This document shows, one piece after another, positions 1 to 7,833 of a DNA stretch of 64,000 nt. The notes under the pieces were generated by a model, which saw nothing but the letters and a program-made list of their open reading frames with translations, was not told the DNA's origin and made no database searches. Position numbers and translations under genes: made by a program. Source of the DNA: Frigoribacterium sp. VKM Ac-2836 (lineage in GTDB: Bacteria; Actinomycetota; Actinomycetes; Actinomycetales; Microbacteriaceae); the NCBI RefSeq assembly GCF_013248995.1, contig NZ_JABRPK010000001.1, positions 620,001-684,000 on the forward strand, written 5' to 3'. Position 1 is the stretch's first letter, and each line of letters begins with the position of its first letter.

Positions 1-285
1 AGTGACTCGCTCAAGGTGTCGATTTATGGCTGGGACGGCTTTACGGGTGCTGTCGCTCGTCGCGCATCCGAGGTGCTGGCCGCATCGTCTAGCCCGGTTC
101 TGACTCTTTCGAGCATCCAGTGGAACGCCTCGGAAGACCCGGCCCTAGCGGGGTCCATCGACGTGTACAGCCCCATCACGGTCACCTTCCAGGGCACCAC
201 TCAGCCCTCCCAAATCATCTCCGTCAGCCACGACATCACACCGTCCCGATGGTTGATCACCCTCGACTTAGTAAGGAACACATAA
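1..285 (+). CDS. Phage minor tail protein, C-terminal part
   Basis: The frame is open from the first base of the window, so only the last 94 residues are visible. They are a beta-rich, Ser/Thr-rich segment ending LITLDLVRNT, with no catalytic motif. The stop directly abuts the next phage gene. Position upstream of a fibre-like gene, a lysin and a holin-like gene fits a siphophage minor tail protein, but this assignment rests on gene order rather than on a recognised domain. Confidence 0.5.
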   Translation, partial: SDSLKVSIYGWDGFTGAVARRASEVLAASSSPVLTLSSIQWNASEDPALAGSIDVYSPITVTFQGTTQPSQIISVSHDITPSRWLITLDLVRNT

Positions 286-966
286 ATGCCCGGCTACAAG
301 CAATTCGCGAACGGTGCCGTACTCACCGCCGACGACGTAAACAGCTACCTAATGAGCCAAGTGCTCGTAGAGGTAGGCTCCGTCGCCGAGCGTGACGCCC
401 TGCCCGTCCGACCCCGCACCGTCTACAGGACAGATAAGGAATGGGCCGAGAGGTACTACCCAACCTGGAACGCGACGACCGCACCCAAGGGCGTGAAGAC
501 CGCCGGGTACTACCCAATCGACCACCAGCCGACATTCAACGCAGACGTGCCCGCCGCGACCCTCGCCGCGAACACGGAGTACTTCATCGGCGCGACCACC
601 GGCACTCCGGCACTCCCCATGACGGAGCTTGAAGACTTTGAAAACTGGCGAGCCCCGTCCACCAACCCGAGTCGCATCACACCCAACTATGAGGGGGTCT
701 ACCGCGTCACTTCATGGTCACAGTGGAATGCGAATGCAACCGGATATCGGGCAATGCGCTGCCGCAAAAACGGTGCATACGTCAAGGCTGGTCAGCAGTC
801 CATCCTCGGAACCGGCCCCGCCGCACACATGTTCGCGCAGTGGACAACCGAGATGAATGGGACAACCGACTATCTCGACCTCGCGACAATCCACACGGGA
901 TCACAAGACCTCGGCTTCTCGGCAACCATCCTGGTCGAGTTTGTGAGGCCGATCCACCATGGCTAA
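286..966 (+). CDS. Phage structural protein, probable tail fibre or receptor-binding protein
   Basis: 226 residues with an ATG that follows the preceding stop directly. The N-terminal 40 residues (MPGYKQFANGAVLTADDVNSYL) resemble the short adaptor found at the start of many actinophage tail-associated proteins. The C-terminal third (YRVTSWSQWNANATGYRAMR and following) has the beta-sandwich, C1q-like look of fibre tips. There is no catalytic motif. The 3' end overlaps the endolysin gene by 8 bases, so the two are translationally coupled. The role is inferred from context and fold impression. Confidence 0.5.
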   Translation: MPGYKQFANGAVLTADDVNSYLMSQVLVEVGSVAERDALPVRPRTVYRTDKEWAERYYPTWNATTAPKGVKTAGYYPIDHQPTFNADVPAATLAANTEYFIGATTGTPALPMTELEDFENWRAPSTNPSRITPNYEGVYRVTSWSQWNANATGYRAMRCRKNGAYVKAGQQSILGTGPAAHMFAQWTTEMNGTTDYLDLATIHTGSQDLGFSATILVEFVRPIHHG

Positions 967-1735
967 CACTGCCGGTGTTCAGGCCTCCATCGGCAATGTC
1001 CAGACGATGAATGCGGACGCAGCGATCTACTGGCGTCTTCTCGTGGCCGCTGTCGCCGCCGCGTGTGGTGTGTGGGTTGTCGCTACTGAGGGCACCCGCA
1101 CGTACGCCCGCCAAAAGTACCTATTCGACAACCGGAACCGGCCGGGGTTTAACCCTGCCTGGTCTCCGGACAGTCCATTCGCCTACCACCTCTCCGGACG
1201 TGCAGTCGATGTGGGCTCGCAGGTCGGTTTCATTCTGACCCTCGTCTCCAAGGCCTTCTACGCCCGAGCCGGGGCCTACGGCTTCCGCGCCACAGTCAAG
1301 GGTGAGCCCTGGCACTTCGAATGGCGCTTGGAGTGGGTTCGGGCAGATATCCGCGCCTCGGTTGGCACCACCCCGGCCTCGCCAGCACCCGTCCCCTACG
1401 TCTCCCCAGAACAGAAAGATGACAACGAAATGATCACCCCCGAAGCGCAGCGCTTCATCACCGACACGGTTCGAGCCGTCGTCACCCGTGACAACCGCTA
1501 CCGCCTGTACCGAAACACCGAAACCCAGAAGCTTGTGGCCGTCCGTTGGGACCTGCCTGTGGGTGACCCCGCCCGCACGATCTACCCGAACGATGACGCG
1601 CACGCCCGCCGACTCCGAGACCCGTACCAGGTGTTCGGTGACTCGCCGGAACAGGCCAAGGGTCTTAGCCCCCAGGAGTGGGCCTCACTCCATCGCCTCA
1701 TCGACGGCACAGACGTTGCCTACGAGAAGAAATAG
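959..1735 (+). CDS. Phage endolysin, M15-type D-Ala-D-Ala carboxypeptidase-like
   Basis: 258 residues. The M15/VanY-like zinc peptidase domain spans about residues 18-125: an EGTRTYARQ segment (45-52), YHLSGRAVDVG with His77 and Asp84 as first zinc ligands, and GEPWHFEWR with Glu116 and His119 as catalytic base and third ligand. These are the residues expected of a family cutting peptidoglycan peptides. Residues about 140-258 form a separate C-terminal region, with a Pro-rich linker near 137-148, that may bind cell wall. No signal peptide is seen, so release depends on a holin, and a holin-like gene follows at once. It overlaps the upstream gene by 8 bases. Confidence 0.8.
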   Translation: MANTAGVQASIGNVQTMNADAAIYWRLLVAAVAAACGVWVVATEGTRTYARQKYLFDNRNRPGFNPAWSPDSPFAYHLSGRAVDVGSQVGFILTLVSKAFYARAGAYGFRATVKGEPWHFEWRLEWVRADIRASVGTTPASPAPVPYVSPEQKDDNEMITPEAQRFITDTVRAVVTRDNRYRLYRNTETQKLVAVRWDLPVGDPARTIYPNDDAHARRLRDPYQVFGDSPEQAKGLSPQEWASLHRLIDGTDVAYEKK

Positions 1736-1740
1736 GAATC

Positions 1741-2064
1741 ATGAATAAGACCGCCGCCTTCATTTGCTTCTCTGCTCTCGCAGCCGTGGGCCTCATCGGA
1801 GCCGTTGTGCTCGCCATCCACAGGCCTGACGCCACCGCAACATTCACGAGCTTGATCGTGACCGTCCTCGGCCTCGCCAGCGTCGCAGCCGGAACGTTCT
1901 ACCAACTGGGCAAGCAGTCCGACAAGATCGACACCATTCGCACCCAAACGAACGGCACCCTCTCAAAGCTTCGTGAGGACAACGAGTCTCTGCACCAGCA
2001 AAACGCCGAGCTACGGGAGAAGCTGGGACCTGCATCGGGAAGGCATCGAGAGTTCCCTGAGTGA
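1741..2064 (+). CDS. Holin-like small phage membrane protein
   Basis: 107 residues with two hydrophobic segments, about residues 5-27 and 37-57, then a charged, coiled-coil-like C-terminal tail (residues about 60-107, rich in Leu/Glu/Gln/Lys). This topology is common in actinophage holins and in small DUF2746-like proteins encoded after the endolysin. An ATG further upstream in the same frame would overlap the endolysin gene. The ATG at 1741 is preferred because it follows the endolysin stop and is the start of the hydrophobic segment. Holin function is inferred from position and topology only. Confidence 0.6.
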   Translation: MNKTAAFICFSALAAVGLIGAVVLAIHRPDATATFTSLIVTVLGLASVAAGTFYQLGKQSDKIDTIRTQTNGTLSKLREDNESLHQQNAELREKLGPASGRHREFPE

Positions 2065-2078
2065 AGTGTCCGCAGGAG

Positions 2079-2696
2079 CTACTTGGACTTATCTGCGGCG
2101 AACATCGCCTGGGCGTAGTGCAGGGTCTCGGGGATAAAGAAAAGAGACTCCTTACGACGCCCTTCTAGGGCGATCATGTCTGCGACGGTGGTCATCGGGG
2201 CGCTGTTCATCCGGCTTTCGACGTGTCCCATTAAGACGGCGTACATGACGTGGATGACGACTTGTTGATCTAGTTCCAGCTTGGGTAGCTTCGAGAGGTC
2301 AAACTCAAGAGGATCTCGCCCATAGCGGTTCAGCTCTACTTTTCCTCCGACGTCGGAGGAGCCAGCAAAGTAGTCATTAAAAGAGTCCACCGCAGAATGA
2401 GCGAGGCGATTCCGGCTCTCGTTGATGTTTCTGAGTTGCTTGATGAGGACGTGGCCGTCGCTTATCTCATCGGGAAGAACCTTGCTGAGGAGGCGAAGCT
2501 TCTCCTCAGCCCCTGGCTTCTCAAGCAACGGACGGACTTTGTCAGGGTCAAGAGGATTCACAAAAACGGCGACGAGATTGCTCACCATCGAATCTAGTTG
2601 CGCCGCCCGACTGAGATACCTGCCGATGTGGGCGTACATGCGTTCCTGGGCCTCAGACAGCGCCTCAAAATCAGACTCGAAGGAGTTAGTAGTCAC
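2079..2696 (-). CDS. HEPN-domain protein at prophage edge, possible phage-defence RNase
   Basis: 205 residues, GTG start, transcribed against the phage late genes and ending 14 bases from the holin-like gene. The protein is mostly helical, with NESRNRLAHSA at residues 92-102. Arg95-Asn96-x3-His100 fits the R-(N/D/H)-x3-H signature of HEPN ribonucleases. The preceding helices (residues 14-50 and 60-90) fit the HEPN four-helix core. Many HEPN proteins act in toxin-antitoxin or abortive-infection systems. No antitoxin partner (MNT or similar) is visible next to it. A gene at the extreme end of a prophage, with its own promoter, is typical of lysogeny-expressed cargo. The family call rests on the motif and helix pattern; a non-enzymatic helical protein remains possible. 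Confidence 0.55.
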   Translation of the reverse strand: MTTNSFESDFEALSEAQERMYAHIGRYLSRAAQLDSMVSNLVAVFVNPLDPDKVRPLLEKPGAEEKLRLLSKVLPDEISDGHVLIKQLRNINESRNRLAHSAVDSFNDYFAGSSDVGGKVELNRYGRDPLEFDLSKLPKLELDQQVVIHVMYAVLMGHVESRMNSAPMTTVADMIALEGRRKESLFFIPETLHYAQAMFAADKSK

Positions 2697-2702
2697 GTCG
2701 AA

Positions 2703-2708
2703 AGACTA
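2703..2708 (-). promoter_or_regulatory. -10 box of the HEPN gene (leaderless)
   Basis: TAGTCT on the minus strand lies 6 bases before the GTG start at 2696, the spacing expected when transcription begins at the start codon. No convincing -35 box is seen. Confidence 0.5.
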
Positions 2709-2714
2709 CGAGGC

Positions 2715-2743
2715 TTGACACACGCATAGGACTTGCATTTACT
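2715..2743 (+). promoter_or_regulatory. Possible outward promoter at the prophage edge
   Basis: A perfect TTGACA (2715-2720) is followed 17 bases later by TTTACT (2738-2743, four of six matches to TATAAT). It would read out of the prophage into the dprA remnant and xerC. It is divergent from the HEPN promoter and overlaps the presumed attachment site. Confidence 0.35.
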
Positions 2744-2765
2744 GCAACGCAACCGGCTCATCGCG
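2733..2765. other. Presumed attR within dprA
   Basis: DprA homology (LLQRNRLIAAL) begins at about 2736-2739 with no in-frame upstream continuation: TAG closes the frame at 2727-2729. The crossover core should lie in the conserved codons near 2739-2765. The exact core cannot be fixed without the left end of the element. Confidence 0.4.
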
Positions 2766-3206
2766 GCCCTCACCGCGGCGACGGTCGTGGTCGAGGCCGG
2801 CGGACACTCGGGGTCCTTGAACACGGCCGCCCACGCGCAATCACTCGGGCGCCCCGTGGGCGCGGTGCCGGGCCCGGTCACCTCGTCATCGTCGAGCGGC
2901 TGTCACGCCCTGATCCGATCCGGGCTGGCCGAGTGCGTGACGAACGCCCAGGACGTGCTCGAGCTCGCCGGCGTCCCCACCGACCTCGTCGCCGCGTCCT
3001 ACCACGGGCGTCGGCTCGATCCCGAGACGACGAGGGTGCTCGACGCGCTCAGCACGACGGCCACCCGCGAGACCGACGAACTGGCCGTCGCGAGCGGACT
3101 GTCGCTCGAGACGGTCCGCGACGTACTCGCCGAGCTCGACCTCTCGGGTGCGGCCCGCCGTCACGGGTCGGGGTGGCGGCGGGTGAGGGGGCGTCGCGAT
3201 GGCTAG
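2736..3206 (+). pseudogene. dprA: dprA, 3' part only, cut by prophage
   Basis: About 157 codons matching the C-terminal half of DprA/Smf, the loader of RecA onto incoming single-stranded DNA in natural transformation. Visible are QRNRLIAALTAATVVVEAG, the end of the Rossmann-like core with SGSLNTAAHAQSLGRPVGAV, and the C-terminal winged helix (residues about 98-150 of the fragment). The N-terminal half, including the SAM-like domain and the first half of the Rossmann core, is missing, because the frame stops at the prophage junction. The TTG at 2733 could start a remnant peptide, but that would lack the DNA-binding core. Excision of the phage would be expected to restore the gene. The stop codon overlaps the xerC -10 box. 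Confidence 0.85.
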
Positions 3207-3209
3207 CCT
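3204..3209 (+). promoter_or_regulatory. -10 box of xerC (leaderless)
   Basis: TAGCCT, then six bases, then the ATG at 3216. The box overlaps the dprA stop codon, so xerC would be expressed independently of the interrupted dprA. Confidence 0.5.
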
Positions 3210-3215
3210 GGCGAC

Positions 3216-4172
3216 ATGCACGAGCCGGGGGCCGAGACGCGAGGGGCGGGTCTGGCCGTGACGCGCCTCCTGGGCGAGGTCGAACGGTTCGCCGACCACC
3301 TTCACGACGGCCGCGGTCTCAGCGACCACACGGTGCGGTCGTACGGAGCCGACCTCGACTCGCTCGTGGCCTTCGCCGAACACCGGCTGGGTCGACCGGG
3401 CGAGGTGGGCGACCTCGACCTCGACCTGCTGCGCGACTGGCTCTGGCAGGGCACGCAGGCCGGGCTCGCCCGGGCCACCCTCGCGAGGCGGTCGGCGAGC
3501 GTCCGGGCGTTCACCCGATGGCTCGACGAGACCGACCGGATGCCCATCGACGTCGGTGCGCGGCTGCGCGCGCCGAAGCCCGAGAGTCGCCTGCCCCGCG
3601 TCCTCACGCGTGAGCAGGTCGACGGACTGCTGGCCTCCCTCGCCGTGCGAGCGGACACGGGTGACCCCGGAGCGCGGCGGGACCTCGCCGTCGTCGAACT
3701 GCTCTACGGAGCAGGTTTGCGCGTCTCCGAGCTCGTCGGAGCCGACCTCGGCGACGTCGACCTCGATCGTCTGACGGTGCGGGTGACCGGCAAGGGGGCG
3801 AAGCAGCGCGTCGTGCCGTTCGGGGTGCCGGCGGCCGAGGCGCTGGGGCGCTACCTCGAGCTCGCCCGCCCGACGCTCGCCACCCCGGTCACGGATGCCG
3901 CCTTCTTCGTGGGGGCGACGGGAGGGCGGCTCGGCACGAGAGCGGTCTACCGGCTCGTCGCCGGTCTGCTGGCCGATCTCCCGGGAGGGGGACCGGCGGG
4001 GCCACACGCCCTGAGGCACACCGCCGCCACGCACCTGCTCGACGGCGGTGCCGATCTCCGGGCCGTCCAAGAGCTGCTCGGTCACGCGAGCCTCGGCACC
4101 ACGCAGATCTACACGCACGTCTCGACCGACCGGCTGCGGGACAGCTACCGCTCGGCCCACCCGCGCGCCTGA
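3216..4172 (+). CDS. xerC: Tyrosine recombinase XerC
   Basis: 318 residues, the usual size for XerC/XerD. It resolves chromosome dimers at dif with a partner recombinase. The N-terminal core-binding domain covers about residues 15-110 and the catalytic domain about 125-315. Catalytic residues are in place: Arg169 (GAGLRVSEL), Lys193 (TGKGAKQR), His264 and Arg267 ([11 protein letters not shown]), His290 ([11 protein letters not shown]) and nucleophile Tyr299 (IYTHV). The position after dprA and before the rpsB operon is the standard actinobacterial location, so this is the chromosomal Xer protein and not the phage integrase. The ATG follows a leaderless -10 box. Confidence 0.93.
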   Translation: MHEPGAETRGAGLAVTRLLGEVERFADHLHDGRGLSDHTVRSYGADLDSLVAFAEHRLGRPGEVGDLDLDLLRDWLWQGTQAGLARATLARRSASVRAFTRWLDETDRMPIDVGARLRAPKPESRLPRVLTREQVDGLLASLAVRADTGDPGARRDLAVVELLYGAGLRVSELVGADLGDVDLDRLTVRVTGKGAKQRVVPFGVPAAEALGRYLELARPTLATPVTDAAFFVGATGGRLGTRAVYRLVAGLLADLPGGGPAGPHALRHTAATHLLDGGADLRAVQELLGHASLGTTQIYTHVSTDRLRDSYRSAHPRA

Positions 4173-4285
4173 CGGCGGCGAGGGTATCTGAGGGAGCCGA
4201 GGGCCCCGACGACGCCTCGTGCCGACGACGGGTCGGCCGAGTCACGGGGCCTGCCGCGCTACGTCTGTCGTGTCCGGTCCGGTGC

Positions 4286-4831
4286 TCACCGGGGCCGCGT
4301 GGGCAGCAGCACCGAAGGCTCGATCTCGCCCAAAAACAGCAGGGGCGAGACGTACTCGCCGTCGACGCGGGCCCCCAGGTGCAGGCACGGCCGATCGGCG
4401 CAGTGCCCCTCGTCGAGGACACCGACCGTCTGGCCTCGGGTGACCGCGTCGCCTCTCGCGACCTCGGCCACGACGGGCTCGACGCTGCTCAGCACCCCGT
4501 CGGCATGGCGTATCGACAGCACGGGCCGGTCGACCACGACCCCGGCGAAGTGCACGACGCCGTCGTCCGGGGCGGTGACGACGGAGCCCGGGACGGTCCC
4601 GACGTCGATGCCCCGGTGCCCCGGCGACCACGGATTCGGCGGCCCGACGAAGGGCCTGACCACGGGATGCGGCGAGGCGACGGGCCAGGCCCACACCGCG
4701 CCTCCAGCGGGGGACGCTCCAGAGCTCGCGACCGCCGGCCGGGTCGGGAGCGACCCCGCGAGGACGGCGACCAGGATGGCTGCCGAGACCATGGCGAGGC
4801 GTCGTGACGACAGCTGAGAGAGGTGACGCAT
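4286..4831 (-). CDS. Secreted M23-family (LytM) protein, probably catalytically degenerate
   Basis: 181 residues from an ATG with AGAGAGG upstream. Signal peptide about residues 1-34 (MRHLSQLSSRR then a hydrophobic run ending PAVASS). The LytM/M23 fold contains HRGIDVGT (first zinc His and Asp) and CLHLGAR near the C-terminus. The canonical HxH has Cys in place of its first His, and the usual YxHL segment reads SSVEPV, so the two catalytic His are absent while the zinc ligands remain. This variant recurs in actinobacterial proteins encoded next to rpsB. It may therefore bind peptidoglycan or activate another hydrolase. It is convergent with xerC and divergent from the sugar porter. Confidence 0.8.
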   Translation of the reverse strand: MRHLSQLSSRRLAMVSAAILVAVLAGSLPTRPAVASSGASPAGGAVWAWPVASPHPVVRPFVGPPNPWSPGHRGIDVGTVPGSVVTAPDDGVVHFAGVVVDRPVLSIRHADGVLSSVEPVVAEVARGDAVTRGQTVGVLDEGHCADRPCLHLGARVDGEYVSPLLFLGEIEPSVLLPTRPR

Positions 4832-4964
4832 ACCGGCACATTGCCGGTTGCGCAAGCTTTCTCGGCGAGGCGTAAGGTTCACCCGTGCACGAACACCCCG
4901 TGCACACCGTTTGTGGGGGAGTCGTGGCCACGAGCCCTGCTCCTCGAGCCGTGAAGGAGTACAG

Positions 4965-6413
4965 GTGTCGAACACCACTGCAACGACGAAGAGTTTGAAC
5001 AGGCGGGTGACCGCGCTCGCCGTGGCGGCGGCCATCGGCGGGTTCCTGTTCGGTTTCGACTCATCCGTCATCAACGGCGCCGTCCAGTCGATCACCGACG
5101 AGTTCGGCCTCACCGAGTTCGCCTCGGGCTTCGCGGTCGCCTCCGCCCTGATCGGTTGTGCCATCGGTGCCTACGTCGCCGGTCGCCTCGCCGACAAGAT
5201 GGGCCGCATCAAGGTCATGCTGATCGGTGCCGCGCTCTTCCTCATCAGCTCGATCGGAGCCGCCGCGGCCTTCGCCGTCTGGGACCTCGTGCTCTGGCGC
5301 GTCATCGGCGGGCTCGGCATCGGCATCGCATCGGTCATCGCCCCCGCCTACATCAGCGAGGTCTCGCCCAAGGCCATCCGCGGCCGCTTGGCGTCGTTCC
5401 AGCAGCTCGCCATCACGCTCGGCATCTTCGCCGCCCTGCTGTCGGACCAGCTCTTCGCGGTCACGGCGGGCGGTGCCTCCGAGCCCTCGCTCTTCGGTCT
5501 CGCCGCCTGGCGCTGGATGTTCCTCGTCGGCATCGTCCCGTCGGTCGTCTACGGCATCCTGGCCTGGCGTCTGCCCGAGTCGCCGCGGTACCTCGCCGGT
5601 GACGGGCGCGAGGACGAGGCCAAGAAGGTGCTCCAGTCCATCGTCCCGGCCGAGACGGTCGAGACGAGCCTGAAAGAGATCACGGACTCGATCCGCACCG
5701 AGGCCGAGCTCGAGAAGAAGTCGTCCATCCGTGGCACCCGCTTCGGTCTGCAGCCCATCGTCTGGGTCGGCATCATCCTCGCCGTGCTGCAGCAGTTCGT
5801 CGGCATCAACGTGATCTTCTACTACTCGACCACCCTCTGGCAGGCCGTCGGCTTCCAAGAAGAGGACTCGTTCCTCATCTCGACCATCACCGCCGTGGTC
5901 AACGTCGCCGTGACGTTCATCGCGATCGGCCTGGTCGACAAGGTCGGTCGCCGACCCATGCTGTTGACCGGCTCGATCGGCATGTTCCTGAGCCTCGCCG
6001 TGACCGCCCTGGCCTTCAGCCAGGCCACCACTTCGGCGAGCGGCGACCCGTCGCTGCCCGGCGCCTGGGGCCCGGTGGCCCTGGTCGCGGCCAACCTCTT
6101 CGTCGTGTCCTTCGGTGCGACGTGGGGCCCGCTCATGTGGGTGCTGCTCGGCGAGATGTTCCCGAACAGCATTCGTGCCACGGCACTCGGGGTGGGCAGC
6201 ATGGCGAACTGGATCGCCAACTTCGTCGTGACGGTCTCGTTCCCGACCCTGGCGGCACTCAGTCTCACGCTGTCCTACGGAATCTTCGCGTTCTTCGCGC
6301 TCGTCTCGTTCTTCTTCGTCCTGGCGAAGATCCCCGAGACGAAGGGGCGCTCGCTCGAAGAGATGGGTACGTCGGCCGGCCAGGCCGACACGGGGCGGAC
6401 CGCGAAGGCCTGA
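4965..6413 (+). CDS. MFS sugar:H+ symporter (sugar porter family)
   Basis: 482 residues with twelve predicted membrane helices. Family signatures are present: GRLADKMGR after helix 2, PESPRYL after helix 6, QQFVGINVIFYYS in helix 7, GLVDKVGRRP after helix 8 and PETKGRSLEEM at the C-terminus. This places it with XylE, AraE, GalP and IolT-like porters, although the sugar cannot be read from sequence. The GTG at 4965 is chosen because GAAGGAG lies 5 bases upstream and the next segment is the first helix; the same frame extends upstream without a ribosome site. The gene sits between the M23 gene and rpsB, which are usually adjacent, so it looks like an insertion into a conserved neighbourhood. 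Confidence 0.88.
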   Translation: MSNTTATTKSLNRRVTALAVAAAIGGFLFGFDSSVINGAVQSITDEFGLTEFASGFAVASALIGCAIGAYVAGRLADKMGRIKVMLIGAALFLISSIGAAAAFAVWDLVLWRVIGGLGIGIASVIAPAYISEVSPKAIRGRLASFQQLAITLGIFAALLSDQLFAVTAGGASEPSLFGLAAWRWMFLVGIVPSVVYGILAWRLPESPRYLAGDGREDEAKKVLQSIVPAETVETSLKEITDSIRTEAELEKKSSIRGTRFGLQPIVWVGIILAVLQQFVGINVIFYYSTTLWQAVGFQEEDSFLISTITAVVNVAVTFIAIGLVDKVGRRPMLLTGSIGMFLSLAVTALAFSQATTSASGDPSLPGAWGPVALVAANLFVVSFGATWGPLMWVLLGEMFPNSIRATALGVGSMANWIANFVVTVSFPTLAALSLTLSYGIFAFFALVSFFFVLAKIPETKGRSLEEMGTSAGQADTGRTAKA

Positions 6414-6429
6414 CCTCGGCACGCCCGAC

Positions 6430-6462
6430 GACCGTCCCGTCCAGATCCTGGGCGGGACGGTC
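6430..6462 (+). terminator. Terminator after the sugar porter
   Basis: A perfect 10-bp stem (GACCGTCCCG at 6430-6439 with its complement at 6453-6462) and a 13-base loop begin 17 bases after the stop codon. The T-tract is weak (TCGTTCTC), as is common at high GC. Confidence 0.65.
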
Positions 6463-6590
6463 TCGTTCTCGGAGGACGTCCGGTGAGCCTTGCGGACGGC
6501 CTCGGTCGGTGCCGCTCGTCGTCGGCGCGCGGGTGCGCGGTGGTCCCCGTACCCGGGCGACGACCACCGCCTCCTGGTGACCGTCGGTGG

Positions 6591-6599
6591 TGCTAACAT
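6591..6599 (+). promoter_or_regulatory. Extended -10 of the rpsB-tsf operon
   Basis: TGC followed by TAACAT gives an extended -10 (TGn-TAnnnT). Transcription would start near 6606, leaving a leader of about 237 bases before rpsB. Confidence 0.4.
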
Positions 6600-6605
6600 G
6601 AGCGA

Positions 6606-6842
6606 TGCAGTCTGCTCGGCAGGCTGACTTCGCGTGCCCTGTGCGTCTTCGGACGCACCGACGTCGAGGCGACCCGCTCGTCTCGCGCCGCATCCGGCCT
6701 CCACGTCCACTCGGTCCGAACTCGCCTCACGGTGTGCTCGGCGGACGTGTGCCCGGGCACCAGGCAGTGGCGACCGACCGGTCGCCCGACAACCGACAAG
6801 CAGGCGCCCCCGCGGGTGCGCCCAGAATCAAGGAGAACGACC
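6606..6842 (+). other. Untranslated leader of rpsB
   Basis: The 429 bases between the sugar porter and rpsB hold the terminator at 6430-6462, the presumed promoter at 6591-6599 and this leader. No convincing gene is seen in it. It ends in AAGGAGAA just before the rpsB ATG. Long rpsB leaders mediate feedback by protein S2 in some bacteria. I see no recognisable S2 binding structure here. Confidence 0.3.
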
Positions 6843-7790
6843 ATGGCCGTCGTCACCATCCGCCAGCTGCTCGACAGCGGCGTCCACTTCGGACACCAGA
6901 CCCGTCGCTGGAACCCGAAAGTGAAGCGCTTCATCCTCGCCGAGCGCTCGGGCATCCACATCATCGACCTGCAGCAGTCGCTCGGCTACATCGACAAGGC
7001 CTACGACTTCGTCAAGGAGACGGTCGCCCACGGCGGCACCATTCTCTTCGTCGGTACCAAGAAGCAGGCTCAGGGCTCCATCGCCGAGCAGGCCAACCGC
7101 GTCGGCCAGCCCTTCGTCAACCAGCGCTGGCTCGGTGGGCTCCTGACCAACTTCCAGACGGTCTCGAAGCGCCTCGCCCGCATGAAAGAGCTCGAGGACA
7201 TCGACTTCGACGACACCACGCAGGGCTTCACCAAGAAAGAACTGCTGATCAAGAAGCGTGAGCTCGACAAGCTCCACAAGACGCTCGGCGGAATCCGCAA
7301 CCTGACCAAGACGCCGTCCGCGCTCTGGGTCGTCGACACCAAGAAAGAGCACCTCGCCATCGACGAGGCCAAGAAGCTCGGCATCCCGGTCATCGGCATC
7401 CTCGACACGAACTGCGACCCCGACGAGATCAACTTCCCGATCCCGGGCAACGACGACGCCATCCGTTCCGTGGGCCTGCTGACCCGCATCGTGGCCGACG
7501 CCGCGGCCGAGGGCCTCGTCCAGCGTCACCAGAAGCCCGAGGACGCCGACCAGCCCGTCGAGCCCATGGCCGAATGGGAGGCCGAGCTGCTGGCGCAGGG
7601 CGAGGCCAAGGCTGCCGACGCCGCGGCCGAGGCACCTGCTGCCGAGGCTCCCGTCGCAGAGGCCCCCGTCGAGGAGAACGACGCCGACGCTCAGGTCGCC
7701 GCCAAGCCCCTGGGCGAGCCGGTCGTCGAGCCCGTCGCCGAGGCGACCGAGGCCACCGCCGCCGAGCCGGCCGACGCCGACTCGAAGTAG
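6843..7790 (+). CDS. rpsB: 30S ribosomal protein S2
   Basis: 315 residues. The S2 core covers residues 1-235 with the family hallmarks [39 protein letters not shown] and the [13 protein letters not shown] segment. Residues about 255-315 form an Ala/Glu/Pro/Val-rich, acidic, low-complexity tail, which is typical of actinobacterial S2 and longer than the E. coli protein (241 residues). The ATG at 6843 is fixed by AAGGAGAA 6 bases upstream and by the conserved N-terminus [10 protein letters not shown]. It is co-transcribed with tsf, whose gene begins 43 bases downstream. Confidence 0.97.
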   Translation: MAVVTIRQLLDSGVHFGHQTRRWNPKVKRFILAERSGIHIIDLQQSLGYIDKAYDFVKETVAHGGTILFVGTKKQAQGSIAEQANRVGQPFVNQRWLGGLLTNFQTVSKRLARMKELEDIDFDDTTQGFTKKELLIKKRELDKLHKTLGGIRNLTKTPSALWVVDTKKEHLAIDEAKKLGIPVIGILDTNCDPDEINFPIPGNDDAIRSVGLLTRIVADAAAEGLVQRHQKPEDADQPVEPMAEWEAELLAQGEAKAADAAAEAPAAEAPVAEAPVEENDADAQVAAKPLGEPVVEPVAEATEATAAEPADADSK

Positions 7791-7833
7791 TCCTCTCTTC
7801 ACCCTTCCGACTCCACGAAAGGAAGTCAGACAC

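Larger units (their letters stand above)
1..2740. mobile_element. Right end of a prophage integrated in dprA
   Basis: Positions 1-2064 carry co-directional phage genes (tail protein, putative tail-fibre-like protein, M15 endolysin, holin-like protein), followed by a divergent gene at 2079-2696. Immediately after it, at about 2736, the chromosomal reading frame begins in the middle of DprA. The 5' part of dprA and the integrase are not in the window and should lie at the left end of the element. The stretch from about 2080 to 2740 is visibly richer in A+T than the flanking chromosome. The boundary is inferred from where DprA homology begins, not from a seen pair of att repeats. Confidence 0.8.

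Noticed and set aside
3216-4172. Tyrosine recombinase next to the prophage as its integrase
   Set aside because: Sequence, size and position after dprA fit chromosomal XerC. It lies outside the inferred junction and has its own promoter.
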